From positions 39,487 through 103,486 of the forward strand of contig NZ_CAAAID010000011.1 in the NCBI RefSeq assembly GCF_900639915.1: a DNA stretch of 64,000 bases, given 5' to 3'. This DNA is from Legionella nagasakiensis. Its GTDB lineage: Bacteria; Pseudomonadota; Gammaproteobacteria; Legionellales; Legionellaceae. Shown here one piece after another: positions 55,874 through 64,000 of this stretch (the stretch's first letter is position 1; every line of letters starts with the position of its first letter). The notes beneath the pieces are model-generated. The model searched no databases and was not told the origin of the DNA. It was given only the letters and a program-made list of their open reading frames with translations. A program made the translations under genes and the position numbers.

Positions 55874-56908
55874 ATGAATCAACCAATCCAACCAGCCGAC
55901 ACGCAATTTTTACTCTATCAAACAACTGACGGTACTATTCGCATTGAAACCAGAATGCAAGATGAAAGTGTATGGCTTACTCAAGAGCAAATGTCTGAGC
56001 TTTTTAATAAGTCAAAATCGACAATTAATGAGCATATTAAAAATATATTTTCTGAAGGCGAGCTAATAGAAAGTGATGTAATGAGAAAATTCGGAAATTC
56101 CGAATTTTCTACTAAACCCACCAATTATTACAATCTTGACGTCATTATTTCTGTAGGTTATCGAGTGAAATCGTTACGTGGCACGCAATTTCGCATATGG
56201 GCAACGCAACGTTTGCGAGAGTATATCATTAAAGGCTTTACTATGGATGACGAACGCCTGAAAAACGCTGGTGGAGGTAATTACTTTGATGAATTACTTG
56301 CCCGTATTCGTGACATACGCTCGTCTGAAAAAGTATTCTGGCGCAAAGTGTTAGATATTTATGCGACCAGCATTGATTACGACAGCAATGCCGAAACCTC
56401 CAAATCATTTTTTAAAGTCATACAAAATAAAATGCACTGGGCAGCACATGGCCACACAGCGGCAGAAATCATTCATCAACGTGCTGATGCTGATAAACCT
56501 AATATGGGCATGACTAATTGGGTAGGTGTAACCATCCGTAAAAACGAAGTAGAAATTGCAAAAAATTACCTCACCGAACAAGAGCTGGATATTTTAAATC
56601 GTATTGTAACGATGTATTTAGAATTCGCAGAAATGCAAGCTTTGAGCCATAAACCTATGACAATGAAGGATTGGATTAAAAAGCTGGATGATTTTCTTAA
56701 AATCTCTGATCGTGAACTACTTACACATGCGGGTAAGGTGAGCCATGAAGCAGCATTAAAAAAAGTACACGCGGAATATGAGAAGTTTCGCCAGAAAATA
56801 CTTAGTAAACCAACCCAAGTTGAAGAAGATTTTATTGAAGCTGAAAAAGAATTTAAGCAAATAGAATCAATTAAAAAAAGCACTGGCAAAAAGAAGGGAA
56901 AACCATGA
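55874..56908 (+). CDS. rhuM: RhuM-family protein
   Basis: 344 residues from ATG 55874 (GGGTG just upstream). VWLTQEQMSELFNKSKSTIN is an N-terminal helix-turn-helix typical of RhuM proteins, with YNLDVIISVGYRVKSLRGTQ and FRIWATQRLREYIIKGFTMD. These are the RhuM signatures. The family was named for a Salmonella island and is common on mobile DNA; its biochemical role is unknown. The C-terminal 60 residues are Lys/Glu-rich. Inferred cargo of the tRNA-Pro element. Confidence 0.88.
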   Translation: MNQPIQPADTQFLLYQTTDGTIRIETRMQDESVWLTQEQMSELFNKSKSTINEHIKNIFSEGELIESDVMRKFGNSEFSTKPTNYYNLDVIISVGYRVKSLRGTQFRIWATQRLREYIIKGFTMDDERLKNAGGGNYFDELLARIRDIRSSEKVFWRKVLDIYATSIDYDSNAETSKSFFKVIQNKMHWAAHGHTAAEIIHQRADADKPNMGMTNWVGVTIRKNEVEIAKNYLTEQELDILNRIVTMYLEFAEMQALSHKPMTMKDWIKKLDDFLKISDRELLTHAGKVSHEAALKKVHAEYEKFRQKILSKPTQVEEDFIEAEKEFKQIESIKKSTGKKKGKP

Positions 56909-57030
56909 TGTTATCTTAAATTCTTCCTGTATAATTCTCCAGGCCAAGCTATCCCGACGGGGAGAACAAGGGCATCATCATCCCTTTGCTTGGCACACCT
57001 CTATGATGATATTACTTTGATGGAGTAGTA

Positions 57031-58380
57031 ATGACTATAATCAACGAATCCCAAACAGATTACCACAAGAAAATAGGTTCTTGCTTACAACAATGCGCAC
57101 CTGATCAGCGCACAATGAATATTCCTGAAATAATAAAACTGCAGTCTCTTAGCATAAGAGATTTAGCATGGATGATCGCTATTTTAGAAAAACCTTATCA
57201 ATATGTTGCAATTCCTTGGACAGACCCATTGCTAAGAAAACGAGTTGATGTACTTCACAACTGCTTCTTAAAAAAAATTGAAAGAGACGCAGCAGAGCAT
57301 GCTGAAAAAGATGAGTTTAAATCTTTGCCTTATGACGTGAGGTTAACAGCGATCCACCAATTTATGGGCGTTACTTGGGAAATAACTTATGACTACAATA
57401 GTAAAGCGATTCCAACCTACATAATGAATTTTGACACAGAACAGGACAATTTTAATACGACTCTCATTGGTGTAATTACCGCATCTGGTGCTAAGAAAGC
57501 AGATACAGAAGAAAACTATATTCCAATTGGGCTACCGGCTACGCCCTCATCAATATCTGCGGAACAAAGAAAAATATGGGAAGAGATGCAATTACCAATG
57601 ATGCCTTGGAATATTCAACACAACAAAGTAGTGAGAACTGAGCAGATAATGCAATTGCTGCGAGATATATGTGTTGAAAAACCCTTACGTATTGATCTTG
57701 ATAAGTTAATAAAGCTAGAGACAATCAACTCATATAACTTGGCATTTGTTATTGCGATATGTTTAAAGGGATACGAGGCAAGAATTAAAGTAAATTTTTC
57801 AGATTTAACTATTGGCTCGGAAGTGCTCAGTATTCACAGTGAAATGTGGAATATATTGGATGAGGAAATACATCGTCCTGAAAATAAATTTAAATATACC
57901 GATGATGTAGATATGCGTAGGGATCAGACCTTTAAACTATTGTCTGTCAGTTTACTACCAGAGCAAGCCCGATTATGGATTGAAGAGAAATATCTTGATG
58001 CTACAACTAGCCCACAACATCAACAGGCCACATTACCAGAGGACTTACCAAAAAAATACATTGATACTGCTGTTAATGTTGCAGTGGTTCAAACCATATT
58101 GCCCAAGCATTTGCCGGATAAAAATAAAATCCTTAATGATAGTGAAAAAAGAGCATTGGGATGGACATGCTTTCAAGATCTATCAAATTCCTTGAAAGCT
58201 AATGGTTGCGAAATAATAGAGTGTATAACGGTAGTTGCAAAAAAAGTCGAGGCTTACATAAAGTTTATTGATGAATACGGTGAGGAAATATCTCTAACAT
58301 ATGACACTTTTAGGCACACTTTTAAAAAACTGTTTTTAGCATACCGCTATGAATTGCCCTTAGATAAAAAACGCTTTTAG
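57031..58380 (+). CDS. Orphan protein with internal duplication
   Basis: 449 residues, unrecognised. Two related halves are visible: NIPEIIKLQSLSIRDLAWMI with IPWTDPLLRKRVDVLHNCFL, and LDKLIKLETINSYNLAFVIA with FSDLTIGSEVLSIHSEMWNI. The repeat period is about 200 residues. No signal peptide or membrane segment. It lies 122 bp after RhuM within the mobile element and could be cargo. Confidence 0.55.
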   Translation: MTIINESQTDYHKKIGSCLQQCAPDQRTMNIPEIIKLQSLSIRDLAWMIAILEKPYQYVAIPWTDPLLRKRVDVLHNCFLKKIERDAAEHAEKDEFKSLPYDVRLTAIHQFMGVTWEITYDYNSKAIPTYIMNFDTEQDNFNTTLIGVITASGAKKADTEENYIPIGLPATPSSISAEQRKIWEEMQLPMMPWNIQHNKVVRTEQIMQLLRDICVEKPLRIDLDKLIKLETINSYNLAFVIAICLKGYEARIKVNFSDLTIGSEVLSIHSEMWNILDEEIHRPENKFKYTDDVDMRRDQTFKLLSVSLLPEQARLWIEEKYLDATTSPQHQQATLPEDLPKKYIDTAVNVAVVQTILPKHLPDKNKILNDSEKRALGWTCFQDLSNSLKANGCEIIECITVVAKKVEAYIKFIDEYGEEISLTYDTFRHTFKKLFLAYRYELPLDKKRF

Positions 58381-58503
58381 AAATACTTTAAACCACAAGA
58401 AGATTCACCACTTAGTGGATTCCATTTGGAATCCATCACACAAAGGTTTTGAGCGCCATTATTCTACCTCTGTCCGATTTAAACGATCAAACGGAGGTAA
58501 ACA

Positions 58504-58713
58504 ATGGACAAACGATTCGATACAAATGAAGCCGCAGCCTATCTTGGTGTTAATCCTAAAATGCTATGGGAGTGGCATAACCGTACCCTAATCCCCTTGC
58601 CTTGCTATCGAATTAGTAAGCGCAGATTCATATACCTCAAATCCGATTTGGATAATTACCTTGCCCATTGTCGGATTGAAGCCAACTGCCAACCGGGGGG
58701 ATGTAATGACTAA
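58504..58713 (+). CDS. Small AlpA-like DNA-binding protein
   Basis: 69 residues, one helix-turn-helix domain: FDTNEAAAYLGVNPKMLWEW and YRISKRRFIYLKSDLDNYLA, the MerR/AlpA excisionase type. In P4-like satellites AlpA proteins control the integrase or excision. It overlaps the next gene by 8 bp. Confidence 0.78.
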   Translation: MDKRFDTNEAAAYLGVNPKMLWEWHNRTLIPLPCYRISKRRFIYLKSDLDNYLAHCRIEANCQPGGCND

Positions 58714-58912
58714 TCCCCAAGAACGGCAATTGATTTACATCAATGAGCTTGAACAGATTACAGGCCGAAGTCGCCTAACGCTGAGACGCTGGTGGAACAA
58801 AGGGAAATTCCCTAAGCCATCAAAACTACATAGCTCTGTTTTGGTTTGGAATGCCTCAAGCATACAACAATGGATTAATGAAAATGTACCGGAGACAAAT
58901 CATGACGAATGA
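58706..58912 (+). CDS. AlpA-family regulator
   Basis: 68 residues from ATG 58706 with GGGGGG 5 nt upstream. LIYINELEQITGRSRLTLRR and WWNKGKFPKPSKL are the AlpA signature. Overlaps the previous gene by 8 bp and the following gene by 11 bp, so the three form one coupled unit. Confidence 0.82.
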   Translation: MTNPQERQLIYINELEQITGRSRLTLRRWWNKGKFPKPSKLHSSVLVWNASSIQQWINENVPETNHDE

Positions 58913-59348
58913 TACAAAAACAAAAGCCACAAAATGCCTACAAGCTTTATTAAATGGTGGTGTTCTTCATAGGAAGAAACTGGGTGACATGGGCATTGCT
59001 GATACCAATGACTCATTGCATTCATATGCGTCATACCTGCGTAATCAGCGATTTATACCTGTACAAAGCAGGAAGAACCCAGATGGAACATGTGATTACT
59101 TTATATCGCGTAAAGAAATTGCTCGCTATAAAGATCCCATCCTTAGAGCGCAACAAAGAGATGAGATGCGTGCGGCGGTTGAACGTGAACGGCAGGAAAA
59201 ACTGGTTGATGAATTTCTTCGCTTTTTAACTCGATTGGCTGAGTTTCCAGTTTTATGGAGTTTTTGGTGCGAATTGCCATTTAAGTTAGGTGAAGTTTCA
59301 ACAGAGATTAACGCTCTGCTCGACCAAGAAGAAAGCGTTAATCAATGA
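58902..59348 (+). CDS. Small orphan protein of the element
   Basis: 148 residues from ATG 58902. The first half looks like a winged-helix (CLQALLNGGVLHRKKLGDMG and LHSYASYLRNQRFIPVQSRK); the rest is a charged helix and Trp-containing tail. No family name assigned. Its start overlaps the AlpA gene, so it is coupled to it. Confidence 0.6.
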   Translation: MTNDTKTKATKCLQALLNGGVLHRKKLGDMGIADTNDSLHSYASYLRNQRFIPVQSRKNPDGTCDYFISRKEIARYKDPILRAQQRDEMRAAVERERQEKLVDEFLRFLTRLAEFPVLWSFWCELPFKLGEVSTEINALLDQEESVNQ

Positions 59349-59396
59349 AACCGGGATTTATAGGGGGTGAGCGCCCCCGTTTATTAAGGATTTAAC

Positions 59397-61856
59397 ATGA
59401 AGAATTTTATCTCAATTTTAGAAAATACTAAAGTCGCGTCAACGCAGGCAGGTATTGCTGTTACCGATCAATTTCAAAATATTGGTGGGAAGGAATTTCT
59501 GGAGCAGCTTAAACAATTACCTAATGGACATAAGGACGGCAGCCATTTTTTAAGAACAACACTGAATACAGAAAATGCTAAATGTATGCCACGCAATGAC
59601 GCTAACACACATAGCTTGGCTAATTTGATAATACTTGATTGCGATAAACACATTGATGCGCAAGGTTGTGAATTTGAGGGTGCTCCAGATCCATTAGTCG
59701 TTCATAACACATTAAAAAGCATGGAAATAGGGCATGTCCTTTATGGTTCACACTCTCATTATGCGGGCGGGAAGGGAAATCGATACAGAATTATTCTTGC
59801 AACTGGAAAATCCTACAGCAGAGCGCAATTAGCACCTACCGTTGAACAATTGATTTTATTGCTAAATCAAAATATTAGCGGGCATTTATTAGCTTATGCC
59901 AAAGAAAATAATGTGTTTGCTCAGGGCTGGTATTATCCAAGAAAACCAATGGATTGTTATGCGCCACCTTTGTATTTTGAGCATCTTGATGGTTTTCCTA
60001 TTCAAGTTATTGAACCAAAAAACTTGCCGCCAACCAGCCATAATCAATTACGAAATCAGCAATGGACAGGAGGCAAAACTTCACCGATACAGGCTTTTAA
60101 TGAGCAATACCGACTAACAGAGCTTTTGAGTCAATATGGCTATAAGCAAAAGCTTGTTACTAGCACACATGAAAAATGGCTGTCGCCAGATTCTTCTTCT
60201 GGTATTGCTGGTATAACAGTTAGGGATAATAAGTTTTTTAGTCATCATAGCGATCAATTCAACAATGGCTATTGGCATGATGCTTTTGATTTAATGTGTA
60301 TTAGGGAAGGGTTATCACAAAAAGATGCCCTTATTAAAGCTGCGCAAGTAACGACAGCACCCGATGGCAGAACAATAGATGAATACAATAAAACATCAGC
60401 AAAACAGAAATCGGTTAATATTCCACCTAAGCCATTACCAGAGGCAAGGCCATCTGTTTTACCATTCCAAGCTCAAATGCTCCCTGACGCTATTAGAGAT
60501 TATATTTACGATGTGGCAAATCGCCAGCAAAGCTTGCCAGATTTTGTAGCAGTGGCAGCGATTGTTGGCCTGTCAGGGCTTTTAGGCAGGAAAGCATTGA
60601 TATGTCCTAAACAACTTGATGACTGGGCTGTAACGCCTAATCAGTAGGGAGCAATAATCGGTCGTCCTTCTGCTATGAAGAGTCCAAGTATGAAAGAGGC
60701 TCTTCGCCCATTAAGGCAGTTTGATATTGATGCTGCTAAACAGTTTGAAGAGGATATGAAAGCCTATGAAGAAGAATGTCAATTAATCGAATTGGAAAAA
60801 GCTGCGGCAAAAACCAAAGCGAAGACTGCATTAAAAAGAGATGATAGAGAGGCAGCCCGAGAAGCGTTGAAAATATCAGAAGACGTTATTTTGCCATTTC
60901 GTAAACGATTGGTGGTCAACGATGCCACAATAGAAAAATTAGGTGAATTATTAAAAGAAAATCCAAACGGTTTGATACTCGTTCGTGATGAACTGTCAGG
61001 CTGGCTAGCTAAATTAAATAAGGAAGAATATCAAACCGACCGTGCGTTTTACCTTGAGTGTTTTGATGGTAATGGGTACTACTCATATGACCGCATTGGT
61101 CGAGGCACAATTGTAATACAAAATTGTACTCTCTCAATTATTGGGGGAATTCAACCGAGTAAAATAGCAACGCTTGTTCGTGATGCGATGAGGGGAACGG
61201 CCGATGATGGCTTGATTCAACGCTTTCAACTAGCTGTATGGCCAGATGATATAGGTAGTTGGGAATGGATCGACCGCGCACCAAACCAACAGGCAAAGGC
61301 AAAATATAACGCCGTTTTTCAAACTCTATACAACCTCAATTTTAACTCTATTGATGGCGAACCGTGCCTTTTCCGATTTACCAATGAAGCACAACAATTA
61401 TTCATTACTTGGATGAAAGAAATTCAAGATGCTGCGCGCAGATCTGAGATTCACCCAGCCCTTGAAAGCCATATGCTTAAAATGCCTCAAACTATTGCTG
61501 GATTAGCATTGCTTTTTGAAATCATTGATGGAGGGCGTGATATTGTTGGAATTACAGCAACTATTCGAGCCTTAAACTGGACAAAATATTTACTTAGCCA
61601 TGCTAATAGACTGTACAGCATTGCAACCAACTTCAGTCTTGATGGAGCAAAATTGATTCTGGATCGTAAGGCTAAGTTACCCAATCCATTTTCTATACGT
61701 GACATACAGCGAAAAGGTTGGTCAGGGCTGGATTCTGTTGATGTAGTTAATGAATCTTTAACTTGGCTACTTGATTACAGTTATCTTCATATAGAAACGA
61801 TAAGTTCAGCAGATACCAATGGACGACCTAAAATTGTTTATCATTGGAATAATTAA
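59397..61856 (+). pseudogene. Primase-helicase (DUF3987-type) split by an in-frame amber codon
   Basis: Two frames in the same register. The first, 59397-60647, has LANLIILDCDKHIDAQG and YGSHSHYAGGKGNRYRIILA, the archaeo-eukaryotic primase-like start, and ends DWAVTPNQ at TAG 60645-60647. The second continues in phase with GAIIGRPSAMKSPSMKEALR, the Walker A region, then GLILVRDELSGWLAKL (Walker B) and IIGGIQPSKIATLVRDAM. The next ATG is 60675. In relatives the TAG position is a Trp. Together they give 818 amino acids. Replication protein of the satellite-like element. It may be inactivated, or made as two proteins by reinitiation or suppression. Confidence 0.75.
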
Positions 61857-61900
61857 GTGCGAAATTGTAGTTAAAAATAGAGAAGACCATTACACATCGA

Positions 61901-61942
61901 ACCGACAAAACTGACACGCATAGTTCTGTCGGTTATGTCAGT
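61901..61942. promoter_or_regulatory. Inverted ACYGACA motif cluster
   Basis: ACCGACA (61901-61907) and ACTGACA (61910-61916) are followed by TGTCGGT (61927-61933) and TGTCAGT (61936-61942). This gives two direct and two inverted copies of one 7-bp motif, an imperfect palindrome of 42 bp. It lies about 38 bp upstream of the terminase-like gene and downstream of the primase-helicase. It suggests a dimeric repressor operator or a packaging site. Confidence 0.5.
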
Positions 61943-61978
61943 ACTGATTTCGGGTTTTTTATTTTTTGGAGAAAAACT

Positions 61979-62443
61979 ATGAGCGCGAAAATAATAAATC
62001 AAACAAGTAAACAGAAGGGGAGACCATCATTTTATACTCTGGAGCTAACTAGAGAAATTTGCGATACAGTTGCTTCTTCTAGTAAGGGAATAAAAAAGCT
62101 ATGTGAAGAAAATCCTCATTGGCCAAATAAAGATACTATCTTTACATGGTTAAAAAATTATCCTGAATTTTCCGACCAATACGCGCAAGCTAAACGGTGT
62201 CAGATTGAAACCCTCATTGATGAAATATTAGAAATTGCTGATGATACATCACGAGATAGAATAAAAAATGAGCAAGGAAATGTTATTTGTAATAATGAGT
62301 TAATAGCACGTTCGCGGCTGCGAATTGACACTCGTAAATGGTTGGCATCGAAACTTGTGCCAAAAGTATATGGCACCTCAAAAAATGACAATTCCCCCAG
62401 TTTTTCTGTAATTGAGAAGCTATTATTTGGTGATAGTAACTAA
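61979..62443 (+). CDS. Phage small-terminase-like protein
   Basis: 154 residues. An N-terminal helix-turn-helix (REICDTVASSSKGIKKLCEE then WPNKDTIFTWLKNYPEF) is followed by a helical oligomerisation region (QIETLIDEILEIADDTSRDR) and ends SRLRIDTRKWLASKLVPKVY with a YG, the pattern of TerS-like proteins. TerS recognises DNA for packaging. No large subunit is in view, a property of satellite islands that redirect a helper phage's packaging machinery. Confidence 0.75.
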   Translation: MSAKIINQTSKQKGRPSFYTLELTREICDTVASSSKGIKKLCEENPHWPNKDTIFTWLKNYPEFSDQYAQAKRCQIETLIDEILEIADDTSRDRIKNEQGNVICNNELIARSRLRIDTRKWLASKLVPKVYGTSKNDNSPSFSVIEKLLFGDSN

Positions 62444-62501
62444 TAGCTCCTCAGACCCTAGATTTCAGTTTTTGATACATACAACATTACAGCTTGGTTA
62501 T

Positions 62502-63344
62502 TTATTTTTTCTTGGGTTCACAATAAATAGTATTAAATGGTTCTTTTTTCTTGAGAGTACAATCAGATGAAGATAATGTATTGACATTAACTATTTTTAC
62601 AAAATCAGGCTTAGATATATCAACAGTTACAGTTCCAATATTTATCTTATCCATACATGAACCACCACATTGTTCTGTACTTGTTGCAACATCAATTTTG
62701 CATTTGGTTGTCGCACCACAGGTTGATAACAATTGGTTGTATGTTACTAGTGAGCTCCAATAATTTGGATTATTTTCATTATGGTAAATTTTAAAATAAC
62801 CATATTTGTTTTTTTCTGATAAATAACCAATTTCTGGATTTTCAACTAAGGGGCATAGCAGAGGATTATCGGACAAACAGTCACTTTCATAGCTATCATC
62901 ACCATCATTATAAGTACCGAAAATACTCCATTGATTAAGAGTATTTAAAAATGGCTCAAAATGATAATTATATCCCGGACTTAATCCTATTAAGCGTTCT
63001 ACTCCTTGAGTATCAGTGTTACTGTATTGGCATGTGTCATATATATCTGTGCTCATACTTTTGATGCTATCTAATTTTACCATATGACCATGTTCATAAA
63101 ATGGTGAGAAACTTTTTTTAAATTTATAGATTCCTTTGACTATTCGACCGTAATTTGTGAGCAATCCCGTAGCCCAAACTTTATATGGATCATCAGATAC
63201 ATAACATGTATTAACTTTTCCATTAATCATACACTGTATTTCTTTAGGACAGCTTAAAATAGTCTGTCCCTCTGAGGTTTTTTTAGCAATTGCTGGTATA
63301 GAAAAACTAATAAGACAAAAAATTAAAAAATGTAACTTCTTCAT
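62502..63344 (-). CDS. Exported Cys-rich protein of unknown function
   Basis: 280 residues with a signal peptide (KLHFLIFCLISFSIPAIAKK). About fifteen cysteines are spread over the chain (CPKEIQCMINGKVNTCYVSD, QLLSTCGATTKCKID, STEQCGGSCMDK), suggesting disulfides in the periplasm or outside. It opposes the terminase gene and has its own promoter region. It may be a moron-type cargo gene of the element. No family recognised. Confidence 0.65.
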   Translation of the reverse strand: MKKLHFLIFCLISFSIPAIAKKTSEGQTILSCPKEIQCMINGKVNTCYVSDDPYKVWATGLLTNYGRIVKGIYKFKKSFSPFYEHGHMVKLDSIKSMSTDIYDTCQYSNTDTQGVERLIGLSPGYNYHFEPFLNTLNQWSIFGTYNDGDDSYESDCLSDNPLLCPLVENPEIGYLSEKNKYGYFKIYHNENNPNYWSSLVTYNQLLSTCGATTKCKIDVATSTEQCGGSCMDKINIGTVTVDISKPDFVKIVNVNTLSSSDCTLKKKEPFNTIYCEPKKK

Positions 63345-63507
63345 AATATTCCTTAGTTTTTAAAGGCATGATTTTTATAAGAAATTCATTTTCGATTGTT
63401 ATTTTTTGCCTTGTTCTTAATTAGGTTAACAATTATACAGTAAAGTTATAATTAATGCCACCTATTAGGTGTGGAACTTATAGGGCGCGATCGTTTTAAC
63501 TTTCTAA

Positions 63508-63759
63508 ATGAAAGATAAGCACCCTAATTTAATAAAAATTGGCTCTAAAATCAGAGAGCTACGAATATCTAAAGGTTATTCGCAAGAGGGTATTGCGGAT
63601 GCTGCTGGTATGGGACGTACCTACATGGGGCGAGTTGAGCGTGGCGAGCAAAATATTTCAATTCAAAATTTAATACAAATTGCTTTTGCGCTAAATGTTG
63701 AGGTCTCAGAACTCATTCCAAAACTAGCTGAATTAACAAATCCAAACGAAAATAAATAG
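63508..63759 (+). CDS. XRE-family regulator
   Basis: 83 residues, one Cro/CI-type helix-turn-helix: IGSKIRELRISKGYSQEGIA and TYMGRVERGEQNISIQNLIQ. It may be the immunity-type repressor of the element. The stop TAG shares its last base with the presumed left end of the ISL3 element, so the insertion may have shortened the C-terminus. Confidence 0.85.
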   Translation: MKDKHPNLIKIGSKIRELRISKGYSQEGIADAAGMGRTYMGRVERGEQNISIQNLIQIAFALNVEVSELIPKLAELTNPNENK

Positions 63760-64000
63760 GCTCTACACCAATTAAGGGGGCACTTTAATCGAGTTAGTAT
63801 AAACTAAGTCCTTGATTTAGCGATCAAAAGGAGATTAAAGTGCCGAAGTACAATCTTATCCTAAATTTACCTGGATTTTCCATAGTAAAAGTGAGCGGAT
63901 ATCAACCATTAATATTAGATGTAAGCTATAACCGATTAGCCCGTTGTAGTCATTGTCAAAGTAAGAGCGTACGCAAGAAATCCTCGTATGTAAGAAGAGT
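63759..64000 (+). mobile_element. Left end of an ISL3-family insertion sequence
   Basis: The putative end GGCTCTACACCAATTAAG starts at 63759 with the GGCTCT typical of this family. It is followed at 63840 by a transposase start. The right end is outside the window. Confidence 0.6.
63840..64000 (+). CDS. ISL3-family transposase, N-terminus (partial)
   Basis: The frame begins at GTG 63840 with AAAAGGAG before it: YNLILNLPGFSIVKVSGYQP then RLARCSHCQSKSVRKKSSYV, with the N-terminal zinc finger (CxxC) of ISL3 transposases. Continues beyond the window; integrity unknown. Confidence 0.8.
   Translation, partial: MPKYNLILNLPGFSIVKVSGYQPLILDVSYNRLARCSHCQSKSVRKKSSYVRR

Overview
The window is AT-rich gammaproteobacterial chromosome that looks like Legionella or a close relative. 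The reasons are a housekeeping backbone (coaBC, radC, phaC, osmC, waaF, O-antigen ligase), many large orphan proteins with Legionella effector style (coiled coils, C-terminal membrane hairpins, alpha/beta hydrolase and glycosyltransferase cores), and palindromic intergenic repeats. The species cannot be named from sequence alone, and effector status is an inference.

Layout. 1-9.6 kb: coaBC (partial) divergent from radC, a candidate cysteine-protease-like protein, an OsmC protein convergent with PHA synthase phaC, a Cys-rich exported peptide, a coiled-coil protein and a membrane lipase-like protein, with two related palindromic repeats. 9.8-14.5 kb: an outer-membrane-like barrel and a secreted protein, a VOC remnant, and a NADAR-domain protein with a duplicated module. 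14.5-18.6 kb: a leftward tripartite efflux operon (outer-membrane factor, HlyD adaptor, FUSC pump split in two genes). 18.7-23.1 kb: a DUF2490 protein, then an A-T-reductase NRPS-like enzyme translationally coupled to a short-chain dehydrogenase, probably making an aldehyde or alcohol from an acid or amino acid. 23.4-30 kb: a YgjP-like metalloprotease, an overlapping hydrolase/glycosyltransferase pair and a coiled-coil protein. 30-36 kb: O-antigen ligase, heptosyltransferase, MFS transporter, GrpB-GNAT fusion, FAH-family enzyme. 36.3-42.3 kb: an IS982-type element with a nonsense-mutated transposase, a frameshifted small gene, and two copies of a 366-bp segment that bracket a MerR/TipAS-type regulator and a riboflavin-synthase-like protein, then an SDR. 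42.5-50.7 kb: a 1178-residue protein with a 14-residue repeat array, another alpha/beta hydrolase, three unrecognised or weakly recognised proteins including a methyltransferase-like one. 50.8-64 kb: stacked mobile DNA. A decayed attachment site and integrase relic are followed by a small island with two frameshifted genes. Next comes the 3' half of a proline tRNA beside an intact integrase, RhuM, AlpA-type regulators, a primase-helicase split by an amber codon, a TerS-like protein, an XRE regulator and the start of an ISL3-type insertion sequence.

The two most unusual signals are these. First, a noncoding element occurs three times (23.2, 38.5 and 41.1 kb) with three DnaA-box-like sites, an inverted pair with a 5-bp spacer and a third site 105-108 bp away, plus a shared GTCAAGACTGTTTTTTT block. 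Second, the tRNA-Pro-linked element has the gene content of a phage satellite (integrase, AlpA, primase-helicase, small-terminase-like protein, no structural genes in view). A 61-residue peptide with a double-glycine secretion leader (51.0 kb) and the NRPS-like pair are further candidates for undescribed small-molecule or peptide systems.
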